Counted from the first letter of the stretch, positions 1 to 8,923 are shown. The stretch: 39,723 nucleotides of DNA from Candidatus Brocadia sp. WS118 (GCA_007618135.1 PHFX01000166.1:1-39723); one strand, 5' to 3'. The notes: generated by a model not told the origin, from the sequence alone. Program-made: numbers and translations.

Positions 1-233
1 AGTCTTTTTTTAAATATTCCTATAATACTAAAGATGTATATGCTTCTTACATTTTGCTACACTTATACTCTGACATGCTTCGTTGCGCTCACGGTTCGTA
101 CTTCTTTATTCAGTACGTGATTTCTTATTTGAAAATAATATTGAAATAATTTCATTGACAACTTATACTTCCTGCCGAATCTGTATTTTAATGACATTGC
201 CAATTTACTTATGTTTTTGAAATAACTTTAAAA
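1..233 (+). promoter_or_regulatory. AT-rich leader of the ABC/SIR2/radical SAM operon
   Basis: No gene is visible in these 233 bases. A TTGACA hexamer lies at 155-160 and could be a -35 box, but no good TATAAT follows at 16-18 bases, so the promoter is only tentative. The first gene starts at 234 with no strong Shine-Dalgarno sequence in front. Confidence 0.3.
74..172. repeat. Diverged upstream repeat, copy 1
   Basis: This stretch, just ahead of the ABC-transporter operon, aligns by eye with 10759-10853, just ahead of the broken DUF262 gene. Shared blocks include TTCGTTGCGCTCAC near the left end, GAAAAT, ATTGAAATAATTT and TATACTTC near the right end, in the same order and spacing. I estimate about three quarters identity. 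Both copies lie on the leader side of a plus-strand accessory gene. It may be a shared promoter or leader, or the edge of a dispersed element; the sequence does not decide between these. Confidence 0.6.
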
Positions 234-1184
234 ATGACTATACTTTTAGAAGTTAAAGACCTTGTAATTAAATTTAAATCACAAGGGAATATAGTTTACG
301 CTGTTAATAACCTCTCATTTAAAGTATATGAAAAGGAAATACTGGGAATTATTGGTGAGTCTGGTTGTGGTAAAACAGTTACATGCAGAGCTATTTTACG
401 ATTAAACAATAGTTACGAAGAAAATGGCAGTATAACTTTTAATGGACAAGATATTTTTAGATTAAGTAAAAAAGAGCTTAACCAGATTCGTGGAAGTAAA
501 ATTGCTATGATATTCCAGAATCCGTCTTCAGCCTTAAACCCTGTTATAACGATAGGAAAGCAAATTACAGAAATTATTAAACTGCACCAAAAATTATCCA
601 ATGAAGAAGCTCAAGAAAAAGGAATATTGCTACTGAAAGATTTAGGAATTCCTAACCCTGATTCAAAAATGCATGAATACCCATATCAGCAAAGCATGGG
701 AATTAATCAACGGATAATGATCGCAATGGCATTATCCTGCAATCCGGAATTATTAATTGCTGATGAACCGACTTCCGCGCTCGATGTAACAATACAAAAG
801 CAAATATTGGAAATTTTCAAAGGTCTTAAAAAAAATATAAGCATACTTTTTGTCTCTCATGATCTCGGAGTAATAAAAGAAGTTGCCGACAGGGTTTTAG
901 TTATGTATTGCGGTATGTTGATGGAAGAGGGAAAGGTTGATGACATTTATAACAATCCTTTACACCCTTATACCAGGGCCTTAATGGCATCTGTTCCGCT
1001 ATTAAACAAGGAGAAAATATTGCTTAAAGGTGATCCTCCATCGTCTTTTACTGAACCTGAAGGATGTCCTTTTGCATCAAGGTGCCCTGTTGTTATTGGG
1101 GATATTTGTTTTAATAAAACACCTGAAATTTTCAAAGAAAGTAATGATGTTAGATGTCATCTCTACAATAAACAGAAAAAATAA
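234..1184 (+). CDS. Dpp/Opp-type ABC transporter ATP-binding protein
   Basis: This is a peptide/nickel-type (DppD/OppD family) ABC ATPase that would power import through the two permeases encoded downstream. Walker A is GESGCGKT at residues 41-48, the Q-loop lies in [11 protein letters not shown] near 93-103, Walker B is LLIADEP at 173-179, and the switch histidine is in SHD near 209. The C-terminal cysteine-containing oligopeptide-transporter tail (CPFASRCP) is present. The ABC signature is degenerate: where relatives have SGGMRQR, this protein has SMGINQR at about 154-160, with the first glycine lost. Only one ATPase is encoded here, while Dpp/Opp systems usually have two, so it may act as a homodimer or borrow a partner. 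The stop is one base before the next start. Confidence 0.9.
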   Translation: MTILLEVKDLVIKFKSQGNIVYAVNNLSFKVYEKEILGIIGESGCGKTVTCRAILRLNNSYEENGSITFNGQDIFRLSKKELNQIRGSKIAMIFQNPSSALNPVITIGKQITEIIKLHQKLSNEEAQEKGILLLKDLGIPNPDSKMHEYPYQQSMGINQRIMIAMALSCNPELLIADEPTSALDVTIQKQILEIFKGLKKNISILFVSHDLGVIKEVADRVLVMYCGMLMEEGKVDDIYNNPLHPYTRALMASVPLLNKEKILLKGDPPSSFTEPEGCPFASRCPVVIGDICFNKTPEIFKESNDVRCHLYNKQKK

Positions 1185-1185
1185 A

Positions 1186-2784
1186 ATGAAGCAATATTTT
1201 TGTCTACTCATAATTATATCAGCATTTGTTTTACTAAATGGATGTGGCAAAAAACAAAAAGATTCTGGAGCGATTGTTTTACATGATATATTGCAGCTCC
1301 AGCAGGCTCAAATTAATTCTTTTGATCCCGTTGATGCCTACCATGCAGGCCATATTCAAATAGTAAAACAAATTTTTAATACGTTAACTGATGTAGACTT
1401 GAAAGGCAAGATTATACCTTCTTTGGCGGAATCCTGGGAAACAATCGATGGTATAAATTGGGTTCTTAAACTGAGAAAGGATGTTTTGTTTGCTGAAGAT
1501 GTTTGCTTTAAAGATAGCAACGAACGCGCGTTTAAAGCGGAAGACGTCAAATTCACATTCGAGCGATTGCTCAGTAAAGACTCAAAATCACTTGGGATAT
1601 CTTATTTCAATAATTTACTTGGAATTGATGAATTTAGAAATAGGGAATCAAACGGAATTGAAGGAATCGTAATAAAAGATGATTATACGATTCATTTTAA
1701 ATTAAAGGAAAAGGACTATAATTTCCCAAATTTATTATCTTTACCATATACAAGTATCGTTAAGAAACAGGCAATAGTTTTTTATGGTAAGGAATTCAAA
1801 CTACATCCTGTCGGTACAGGGCCTTTTAAACTCGAACGTTTTGAATCAAATGAACAAATAGGTTTTGTAAGAAATGAATCTTATTGGGAAAAACAAAATA
1901 ACATGCAACTGCCATTCGTCGATGAAGTTGTTCTTAATTTAACTACCGATGATAACCTTGCATTCTTGATGTTTAAAAATCATAAATCTGATTTTCTTGA
2001 GTTAAACTTACCTATTCAGCGACAACTTGAAAATACTAAGATGCCTTTTGAATATACAAAAGAAATTTTAAAACAAACGCAATTAAATTTTTATCTGTTT
2101 AATCTTGAAAAAATTACAGATAAAAATGTCAGGCAGGGGATAAATTATGCTACTAATCGTGAAAAATTACAAAGCATAATTAACGAGCAGGGGTTTGTCA
2201 CACAATCTTTATTTCCTTCTATATTTGAGGATCTGGCAAATTCCAATCCTGTATTGACTTATTCGCCAGAGAAAGCCAGAAACTTACTAAATTCAAAGAT
2301 GACAATTAAGCTTATTTGTTTTGAAGATATCCTTTCAAGGGCAATTGCTGATTTTATAGCAAAGGAATTACAAAATTATTCTATCGATGTTAAAATTGAA
2401 GCCGTTACCTTCCCTGTCCTTGTTGAGAGGCTTACAAGGGGAGAATATGATATGATACAAATATATTGGGGTCCGCTTTATGCCGATGTAAGCCATTTTC
2501 TTAATCCTTTTAGAACAGCCTCTTTTCCGCCTAATGGTAATAATTTCAATAAGTATTCCAATCCTGATTTTGACAGACTGGTCGAAGAAGCCCCAAAAGT
2601 GCCTTCTGACAAGCAGGATAAACAATATTTAAAGGCACAAGAGATCATACTTAATGATATGCCTTTTTTCCTGGCTTATTTTAAAAACGGGATACGAGTA
2701 TCGGATGATAAATTTGAGATGCCACTTCATCCATTAGGATATAGATTTTATAAATATGCTAGAAAGAGTCCACAAAGAAAGTAA
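1186..2784 (+). CDS. Peptide-type solute-binding lipoprotein (SBP_bac_5 family)
   Basis: This is the extracytoplasmic binding protein of the importer. I start it at ATG 1186, one base after the ATPase stop, rather than at an in-frame codon further upstream. This start gives a classic lipoprotein signal: MKQYF, a hydrophobic core, then LLNGC with the lipidated Cys at residue 20. The mature part has family-5 hallmarks: an N-terminal block with SFDPVDAYHAG, then LAESWE with WVLKLRKDVLF, FKAEDVKFTFERLL, and HPVGTGPFKLERF. The length, 532 residues, is normal for DppA/OppA relatives. Substrates of this family are oligopeptides, dipeptides, nickel or heme; the sequence does not show which applies here. 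Three bases separate it from the next gene. Confidence 0.9.
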   Translation: MKQYFCLLIIISAFVLLNGCGKKQKDSGAIVLHDILQLQQAQINSFDPVDAYHAGHIQIVKQIFNTLTDVDLKGKIIPSLAESWETIDGINWVLKLRKDVLFAEDVCFKDSNERAFKAEDVKFTFERLLSKDSKSLGISYFNNLLGIDEFRNRESNGIEGIVIKDDYTIHFKLKEKDYNFPNLLSLPYTSIVKKQAIVFYGKEFKLHPVGTGPFKLERFESNEQIGFVRNESYWEKQNNMQLPFVDEVVLNLTTDDNLAFLMFKNHKSDFLELNLPIQRQLENTKMPFEYTKEILKQTQLNFYLFNLEKITDKNVRQGINYATNREKLQSIINEQGFVTQSLFPSIFEDLANSNPVLTYSPEKARNLLNSKMTIKLICFEDILSRAIADFIAKELQNYSIDVKIEAVTFPVLVERLTRGEYDMIQIYWGPLYADVSHFLNPFRTASFPPNGNNFNKYSNPDFDRLVEEAPKVPSDKQDKQYLKAQEIILNDMPFFLAYFKNGIRVSDDKFEMPLHPLGYRFYKYARKSPQRK

Positions 2785-2787
2785 CCG

Positions 2788-3660
2788 ATGACAATTAAAA
2801 GGATAATATATCGGCTTGTTTTTTTAATATTAACAATCTTAATAATTCCTCTAGTGCCGATAGCAATTATTTTTTTGGGTATTAGCAATCCAGAGTATGT
2901 CATTTATGGGACATTAAATCTGGATGTTTCTCATAGGGCGTCTGTGTGGGAAATTTATACTACATTCCTCCGGCATATTATTTTGTTTGATTTTGGAACG
3001 TCTACTGCATCAGGTCAATTAGTCATTATAGAAATAGGAAGTGCTTTGGGAGAATCTGCAAAATCAATCATACCTGCTTTGTGCTTTAGTTACGGGGTAG
3101 GAACCTTTATTGGTGTTTTTATTATTAAATCGCAGCGTGTAGAAAACCTGTGGAAAAAATCTGCATTTGTCTTTTACGTACCTATGATTGTATTTTCTTA
3201 TGTTTTTCTGTATTTATTAGATCTTATGGGAATAGATTTTTTATCTAGTATTAAATATCTTTTTACGAGTCTTATCTTATCTATTTATCCAATCTATGTT
3301 GTTTCAAAATCTTTCAGTAGAACGATATTCGAAACCACCAGGAGCGATTTTTTTTCTTTTCATCAATCATGTGGATTCAATAAGAAACAGATATGGAAAA
3401 AGTTTTGTAAAAAATTTGTCTTTATTGACTATTTATCATTCTTTGAAAACCTTGTCATTTATATGTTCGGATTCATCTTCTTTGTTGAAACTCCCTTTGG
3501 GATACATGGTATAGGCTACAAATTTGTATTTGCCATTCAGCGTTTTGATTATCCCGTAATCATTGGCTTTTGTATATTTAGCATAATTCTGCTCAGTGCC
3601 ATTGGTATCGTAATTGAAACAATAAAACCTACTCTTGATCCTAGAGCTATAAGTGAATAA
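2788..3660 (+). CDS. ABC transporter permease, DppB-like
   Basis: This inner-membrane permease has 290 residues. It starts with the MTIKRIIYRLVFLILT membrane segment typical of DppB/OppB proteins and has about six hydrophobic segments. The large periplasmic loop is shorter than usual. The coupling region (about 180-220) has TRSDFFSFHQSCGFNKKQIW in the place of the EAA loop, but it is diverged. The C-terminal part keeps FFVETPFGIHGIGYKFVFAI and RFDYPVIIG, both recognisable DppB landmarks, and ends with LDPRAI. It probably pairs with the DppC-like permease at 4213-4977 to form the channel. The gene lies 3 bases after the lipoprotein gene. The assignment to the family is firm; the substrate is unknown. 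Confidence 0.85.
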   Translation: MTIKRIIYRLVFLILTILIIPLVPIAIIFLGISNPEYVIYGTLNLDVSHRASVWEIYTTFLRHIILFDFGTSTASGQLVIIEIGSALGESAKSIIPALCFSYGVGTFIGVFIIKSQRVENLWKKSAFVFYVPMIVFSYVFLYLLDLMGIDFLSSIKYLFTSLILSIYPIYVVSKSFSRTIFETTRSDFFSFHQSCGFNKKQIWKKFCKKFVFIDYLSFFENLVIYMFGFIFFVETPFGIHGIGYKFVFAIQRFDYPVIIGFCIFSIILLSAIGIVIETIKPTLDPRAISE

Positions 3661-3676
3661 AAGAGAGGAGTGCAAA

Positions 3677-4240
3677 GTGAACAAAATTGAAAATTTATTG
3701 AAAGAAAAAGGATTAAAAAACGCCCGTGAATATGTACAAAAATTTCCAGAGCAGTATAAGGATGAGATAAAGGAATTTATTCTGAAACAGAAACCAGAGG
3801 GTATTGTTTTTGGACGTTTTTACCTTAATGATGCAGAAATTAAAGATATGCTGTACGTAATTATAGACAATGAGAGATTAGATTTGTTTACGAGAATTCA
3901 AGCTTTATACGAGATTCTTGAAGAAGCCGCAACATCAGAAGTTCAAAAAGAAACTTGGTTAAAATATTTATTTGAAAATATTGATAAATTTAGAGAATTA
4001 TGTATAAAGGCATATGAAATTAATGAAAAGCACAAAAGAGATGCGTACTTTGAAAATTTGATAAGCATAAAAATACCAGATGCTCATCCAAATAAAAAAT
4101 GGGTCTATTTTGTGGAATTGGCGGCACTATTTAGGGATATGAGACAAACGAAAGAAATCATAAATAATTATGTAAAAGATAGCGATAAATTTGTGAATAA
4201 AGCAGCAAATCAATGCCTAAAATATTTAAGCGTAAAATAA
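3677..4240 (+). CDS. Helical protein of unknown function inside the importer operon
   Basis: I do not recognise this 187-residue protein. I choose GTG 3677 as start because a strong Shine-Dalgarno sequence (AGAGGAG, 3664-3670) lies 6 bases in front; an ATG at 3653 lies before that site and overlaps the permease. The sequence is rich in Lys, Glu and Leu, has no signal peptide or membrane segment, and looks fully alpha-helical. The second half (AALFRDMRQTKEIINNYV, then KFVNKAANQCLKYL) resembles HEAT/ARM-type repeat helices, but that is only an impression. Its 3' end overlaps the DppC-like gene by 28 bases, so the two are probably translationally coupled. A cytoplasmic helical protein between two permease genes is unusual; it may bind the transporter or regulate the unit. 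Confidence 0.75.
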   Translation: MNKIENLLKEKGLKNAREYVQKFPEQYKDEIKEFILKQKPEGIVFGRFYLNDAEIKDMLYVIIDNERLDLFTRIQALYEILEEAATSEVQKETWLKYLFENIDKFRELCIKAYEINEKHKRDAYFENLISIKIPDAHPNKKWVYFVELAALFRDMRQTKEIINNYVKDSDKFVNKAANQCLKYLSVK

Positions 4241-4977
4241 TATTTTTTTTAGTATTTATCTTGCTTTTGGGTTATGTATATAAATCCTTTATAACCAGTG
4301 AAAAAGCAACACACTTGTCTCCGCCTTCTTTACAATACTGGTTTGGTACCGATTTAACAGGAAGCGATATTTTCTTAAAGTCAATGAATGCCTTGGGTAT
4401 TGAAATACTAACGATATCGATCGTTCTACCCGCTATTTACTTTTTAGGTCTTTTTTTGGGCATGATACTCTCTTATTTCAGTAATGATAAAATTCGTGAA
4501 TTTTTTCTAAATCTAATCCATTATTGGGTCACCTTACCTGTCTTACTTATTGCTTTATTTCTGTTGATTCTTATAGGCGCTGGCCAAAAAAATGCGATAG
4601 CAGTTATGATATTTATTCTCATCCCCACTCAGGCATTGTATGTTTATAATCAATTAGAAACTATTAAGAAGAATGATTTTGTAATTGCCAAAATGAGTTA
4701 TGGCCTTTCAAAGTCATATATTTATATCTATCACCTATTCCCAAATGTCCAGAAGGGATTTACCAACTATACGTTGGCAAGAATGCCTGAAATTCTCATG
4801 ATGAATCTTGCTTTGAATTTCTTAGGACTTGGGGTGCAGCCACCATTTTCAGGTTTTGGAAGGTTACTTTACGATGGATTATCGTTTATGTTTTCCGCGT
4901 GGTGGATGTGGGTATTTGTTATTATCCTAATTACTGTATTATTTACATTAGTTGATAACTTTGTGACAAAAAAATAA
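4213..4977 (+). CDS. ABC transporter permease, DppC-like
   Basis: This is the second inner-membrane permease of the importer (254 residues). The N-terminal membrane segment is followed by SPPSLQYWFGTDLTGSDIF, which matches the HPFGTDxxGRD landmark of DppC/OppC proteins with Ser in place of the usual Arg. About five more membrane segments follow. The C-terminal half has LARMPEILMMNLALNFLGLG and VQPPFSGFGRLLYDG, the DppC pattern of SFLGLGVQPP before the last membrane segment. The start lies inside the preceding reading frame, so translation is likely coupled to it. Ten bases separate its stop from the SIR2-like gene, which puts the importer and the SIR2/radical SAM genes on one transcript. Confidence 0.85.
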   Translation: MPKIFKRKIIFFLVFILLLGYVYKSFITSEKATHLSPPSLQYWFGTDLTGSDIFLKSMNALGIEILTISIVLPAIYFLGLFLGMILSYFSNDKIREFFLNLIHYWVTLPVLLIALFLLILIGAGQKNAIAVMIFILIPTQALYVYNQLETIKKNDFVIAKMSYGLSKSYIYIYHLFPNVQKGFTNYTLARMPEILMMNLALNFLGLGVQPPFSGFGRLLYDGLSFMFSAWWMWVFVIILITVLFTLVDNFVTKK

Positions 4978-4987
4978 GAGAATAAGC

Positions 4988-6115
4988 ATGAATTATGATA
5001 ACAAAGTCAAATATCATAAAGCACTATTAGAAGGCTTACAGGAATCCTATAAGGGCAAGAGGCTTATACCATTTATTGGTGCTGGATTTTCTAAGAATGT
5101 AGATGGATATCCTGATTGGGATCAATTTAATGAAAAATTATCTACACTCTTAGGAAAAAACAAATACTATTTAAAAGAAAAATTTGAAGGTTTTGATGTG
5201 CCCGCAATAGGTTCTGATTATTATTCAATAAGAAAATTTAGGAATCATTATAAACGGAAAAATATTAGAAGTCATGTGGACGTACTAAGAAATTTTATCC
5301 AGAGCGCTATTAAAAAGATGTTAGATTATGATATTACAGATAAAAAATCTAAAGTCCACAAATATTTAGTTGAGAAATTTTCATATATATTTACAACGAA
5401 TTGGGACAAATTATTGGAAGAAAATTGTGATAAATCGACGCTCGAAGTAATTTCAGATGTAACACATATTAGTGACATTCATAGCCATGTGAAAGACGAG
5501 AAAAAACTAATTATTAAAATGCATGGCACATTAGATGATCCTAAAAATATTGTTGCATCGTTAACAGATTATTTTGATTTAGTAAATAATAAAAATCAAC
5601 CTTTTAATTTGAAATATCAAAATGAGTTATTACATTATGATTTTTTGTTTATTGGATTTAGTTTTAAAGATCCAAATATTAGTAACCTTACATATCCTAT
5701 TCATCTTATCAAGAAGAAGGCATTTGAACCTGGTCATGAACCAAAAATATTTATGCTCGACTTTTCGGAATACGACCAGATATTAGCGGAATTATATAAA
5801 GAACTTATGGGTATTGATGTTTTCTTTCTCGATATAGCCAAAAATGATAAAACAAAGGCTACTCTCAACTTTTTAAAAAGTATAGTTACGGGAAAGGCCT
5901 CTATTCCAACAGAATCTTTGTTTAAGAAGAATTTAATTACCGAGTTGAAAGATAAAAAAGGAAGATTAAGTAAAGAAATCGAATTTCTAAATATTGGTAT
6001 AAATAATAGAAATTTTAAAGACTTACATGACAAATTTAAAAAAGAAAAGGAAGAATTAGAATTTAAACTCAAGAAAATAGAAGAAAAGATAGAATCTTTA
6101 GAAGGAGGGAAATAA
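4988..6115 (+). CDS. SIR2-like domain protein (probable NAD-degrading or NAD-binding)
   Basis: The first 300 residues form a SIR2-like (SIR2_2) domain. The nucleotide-binding loop is IPFIGAGFSKN at about 27-37, the conserved Asn is in FTTNWDKLLEE (N138), the conserved His is in KMHGTLDDP (H179), and FLFIGFSFKDPNI follows near 233-245. The Asn and His used for NAD cleavage by defence-type SIR2 proteins (such as ThsA) are both kept, so an active NADase is plausible, but this is inferred. The last 60 residues, after about 312, are Lys/Glu-rich and strongly coiled-coil, which suggests oligomerisation. No membrane segment is seen. The stop TAA overlaps the ATG of the radical SAM gene by one base, with GGAGGGA as its Shine-Dalgarno, so the two proteins are probably made together. 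Confidence 0.85.
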   Translation: MNYDNKVKYHKALLEGLQESYKGKRLIPFIGAGFSKNVDGYPDWDQFNEKLSTLLGKNKYYLKEKFEGFDVPAIGSDYYSIRKFRNHYKRKNIRSHVDVLRNFIQSAIKKMLDYDITDKKSKVHKYLVEKFSYIFTTNWDKLLEENCDKSTLEVISDVTHISDIHSHVKDEKKLIIKMHGTLDDPKNIVASLTDYFDLVNNKNQPFNLKYQNELLHYDFLFIGFSFKDPNISNLTYPIHLIKKKAFEPGHEPKIFMLDFSEYDQILAELYKELMGIDVFFLDIAKNDKTKATLNFLKSIVTGKASIPTESLFKKNLITELKDKKGRLSKEIEFLNIGINNRNFKDLHDKFKKEKEELEFKLKKIEEKIESLEGGK

Positions 6116-7224
6116 TGGCAGTCCCAGGGTTATCAGGAAGTACAGGTGGGGTTAGTCCAAACAATCAATATATATCAAAAGAGGATTTGAACATAATATC
6201 TATTCAGGAGAAGTATGCATACCCCATTGATATATCGTATTTTGTAAATAACACATGCAATCTTAGATGCAAACATTGCTATGTAGCGTATGGAAATAGT
6301 AATAATGCACTGGATTTTTCGGAGTGGCAAAATGTATTTGCACAATGCATAGATCTTGGTGCACGAACATTTGGCAATGTAGGTAAGGAACCGACATTAA
6401 GTTGGCCTCTTACAAAGAAACTTCTTATGTATTTTAAAGATAAACGAATTTTGATTTCAGATTTAAGGTATGGTCTAGTTACTAATGGAACTCTTTTAAA
6501 CAAATCGAAAGTATCCGACCTCGTGGAGTGTTTACCGAATTACATCGATATTAGTCTCGATGGGAACAAAAAAACGCACGATCTTATTCGTGGTAAAGGT
6601 GCTTTTGATAAATTAATCCATAACTTAAAAATTGTTGCAGAAACGTGTTTGTTATCGAAAATATTTATAATCTATACCATAAATAAAGCAACAATTAATG
6701 CAATTTCTGAGGTATTGGACATAATTACAGATATAGGTATTCAAAACATATTGTTTTCTCCTTATGTTACACTAAATAAGAATGATGAATTATATCTTTC
6801 CGATAATCAATTGTGTTCATTAGTAGGACAAATAATGGAGAACAAAATCATTGATTTTAAGAAATATAGGAATATAACTATCTATCTAAAAAATGATTAT
6901 TCAACAACTTTGGGGACAATGAATAAATTAGTTGAAGCGAAAATAATTGATTTAGAAAAATTGCATGTTGATGAATATGGCGTAATATTCAATAAATATA
7001 ACATAAGTAATAATACAATAATATTTAATTATGTTCCTTTTGATAACTCTTATAAACAGATGATAAGGTTTAGCCATAATGGGTATGTAAGCAATTGCTA
7101 CGATATGTTTTTTGAAAACTATCCTGAAAGAGCAATTGGGAATGTGCGAGAAAAATCCATCAGGGAAATATTGGAAAAGCGAAATGTATTCAAGAAAGAA
7201 TATGCCGGTTGTGACTTTCCCTAA
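6115..7224 (+). CDS. Radical SAM protein with SPASM-like C-terminus, possibly cut by a stop codon
   Basis: This protein has the radical SAM cluster motif CNLRCKHCY (C48, C52, C55), a GKEP variant of the usual GGEP near 90-93, and VTNGTLL near 122-128. After a partial TIM barrel, GYVSNCYDM and RAIGNVREKSIREILE look like the start of a SPASM/twitch domain that binds further iron-sulfur clusters and is common in peptide-modifying enzymes. The frame stops at TAA 7222-7224 just after GCDFP. Reading on in the same frame to 7338 gives a Cys-rich tail with CISNRCQCYGKC. The gene may therefore be interrupted by a nonsense mutation, or the tail may be chance. The 1-base overlap with the SIR2 gene suggests a shared job. 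The substrate is unknown; no precursor peptide gene is evident. Confidence 0.85.
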   Translation: MAVPGLSGSTGGVSPNNQYISKEDLNIISIQEKYAYPIDISYFVNNTCNLRCKHCYVAYGNSNNALDFSEWQNVFAQCIDLGARTFGNVGKEPTLSWPLTKKLLMYFKDKRILISDLRYGLVTNGTLLNKSKVSDLVECLPNYIDISLDGNKKTHDLIRGKGAFDKLIHNLKIVAETCLLSKIFIIYTINKATINAISEVLDIITDIGIQNILFSPYVTLNKNDELYLSDNQLCSLVGQIMENKIIDFKKYRNITIYLKNDYSTTLGTMNKLVEAKIIDLEKLHVDEYGVIFNKYNISNNTIIFNYVPFDNSYKQMIRFSHNGYVSNCYDMFFENYPERAIGNVREKSIREILEKRNVFKKEYAGCDFP

Positions 7225-7348
7225 TACGCTTTTTTAGTTATATTTTGCATAAGCAATCGCTGTCAATGTTATGGGAAATGTCCCTCGTTTCCATACCTCG
7301 TTTCCCAACAGTTTAACATTCTTATAATTTATTTCTAAGAGTAAAAGA

Positions 7349-8923
7349 TTGAAATTTAAAGTTCCCGACAACATTCGCTTATTCCTCTCCAGCAAGTATC
7401 TGGACTGGGCAGAAACTTTACCAAAGTTCAATAGTGGTTTTATACACGAACTACAGATCATTCGGGAGCATCAGCGGCGTGAGTCGAAAAAAGAATACGA
7501 AAGAAGCAGACCGCCCAAAGGGGTTGAATTTCTGTTTTTATATTTTCGTCTAATTGAGATATTTCACATTGAAGAGTTCGATAATTTTCAAAAGGGTCTT
7601 ATTAGGCTTCTGCCAGGTTTACAAGACGATTTTTATAACAGAAATTTCCAAACTGAATTCAGACATTTTACCGAATCCATTTCGGGTGGTGGATACAAAA
7701 AGCTCGGATTAATACGCCGAGAAGGAAAAAGAATAGCATTTTTTCATAAGCCAGTTTGTGAAATTAGAGATCTTCCACCGGAAGTTGACTATATTAGTAT
7801 CTCTATACACAAAGCTTTACCTTCTGCAGTCGAAATAACGCTGGATGTCCATCTTACACACGAAGCTACTAAACATTTATTAGAATTGCAGGAAAAACAC
7901 TATCTTTCAAGAATCCGTTTTAGGAGTCTTTTCCCCTGGAAAATGAAAGGATATACTGAAGACTATATTGGTTCAATAATAAGTCAGCAAATTCTTGAAT
8001 GGATTAATAATCTACGTATTAATATTGAGTTATGTATAAGACCATACATAAAAGGATATTTTATGCAGCAAATTACTGGGAAAAAGCCGTGTCTGCCTGC
8101 CATTGAAGTTTATGGAATGAAGGGATTACCCGAAGGCGAAGAAGCTTTTGATACCTTAAGAAATGAATCACGAGGTTGGTTGAGTTCTTTGGGTTTAGAA
8201 TTTTATCGCGATATTTATGGTGATGGTAAGTCTCTATTTGTTTGGTCTCATACTAATACAACTAAAACTGATAATTGTACAGCACATCGTCTCATTGTTT
8301 TATGGGAATCGTATCTTAAAACACTTGAAACTAAGCATTATGGTGGAGAGATATCTGCTATTATACACAATACAAAATATGCCCTTGATGCTATTCTTCC
8401 TTGTATTGCTGTTATCGAATTCTTAAGAACTGCTCAGAGAAATATTGAGAAGCTTAGAATGGCTGTTTTTGATAGTATAAAGCTTAGACCTTTCTCACGT
8501 TACAAATTGAATAAATACATCAAACTCAATAATGTTGTTAAACAAGAATCTATGATTTTGGAAAGAACATCAATGGAGTTTAATGAACGAATTAAGTATA
8601 TCCATTATAAAATGAAATCTATTGAAGATATGAAAATAATCAAAAAGAATCCTAATGTAAATGAAGTTGAAAACCTTAAAGATGTTTCTATTGAATTTGT
8701 CAAATTTGACATAGATCGTTTAAAGAAATCTCTTTCTCTCGTTACAAATTCATTCTCAGAATTCCTATCAACCAGAAACATGGAAGTCATGTATCGTTTG
8801 CAATTGAATATATTTTGGTTAACGATAGTTGTTACTATTGCTACGATTGTGGGATTGTTGGCAAATTGGGCGAGTATTAAGGTATTCTTAAAAATGTTCT
8901 TGCAGTATTTAAGTATTTTATAG
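7349..8923 (+). CDS. Large protein of unknown function with C-terminal membrane anchor
   Basis: I do not recognise this 524-residue protein. The start shown is TTG 7349, the first codon that gives a sensible N-terminus; no ATG lies nearby and the Shine-Dalgarno is weak (TAAGAG), so the start is uncertain. Residues 1-350 look like a soluble mixed alpha/beta region. From about 385 to 480 the sequence is highly charged and helical, probably coiled coil. Near the end, residues 488-510 (about FWLTIVVTIATIVGLLANW) form one clear membrane segment, followed by a weaker hydrophobic tail. This soluble head, stalk and C-terminal membrane pattern is found in some effectors and in CorA-like channels, but no diagnostic motif is present. 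It is the last gene before the terminator at 9010-9040. Confidence 0.8.
   Translation: MKFKVPDNIRLFLSSKYLDWAETLPKFNSGFIHELQIIREHQRRESKKEYERSRPPKGVEFLFLYFRLIEIFHIEEFDNFQKGLIRLLPGLQDDFYNRNFQTEFRHFTESISGGGYKKLGLIRREGKRIAFFHKPVCEIRDLPPEVDYISISIHKALPSAVEITLDVHLTHEATKHLLELQEKHYLSRIRFRSLFPWKMKGYTEDYIGSIISQQILEWINNLRINIELCIRPYIKGYFMQQITGKKPCLPAIEVYGMKGLPEGEEAFDTLRNESRGWLSSLGLEFYRDIYGDGKSLFVWSHTNTTKTDNCTAHRLIVLWESYLKTLETKHYGGEISAIIHNTKYALDAILPCIAVIEFLRTAQRNIEKLRMAVFDSIKLRPFSRYKLNKYIKLNNVVKQESMILERTSMEFNERIKYIHYKMKSIEDMKIIKKNPNVNEVENLKDVSIEFVKFDIDRLKKSLSLVTNSFSEFLSTRNMEVMYRLQLNIFWLTIVVTIATIVGLLANWASIKVFLKMFLQYLSIL

Noticed and set aside
6115-7224. Prokaryotic viperin identity for the radical SAM gene
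   Set aside because: The cluster motif is CNLRCKHCY, while viperins have CNYxCxFC, and the C-terminus has SPASM-like features.
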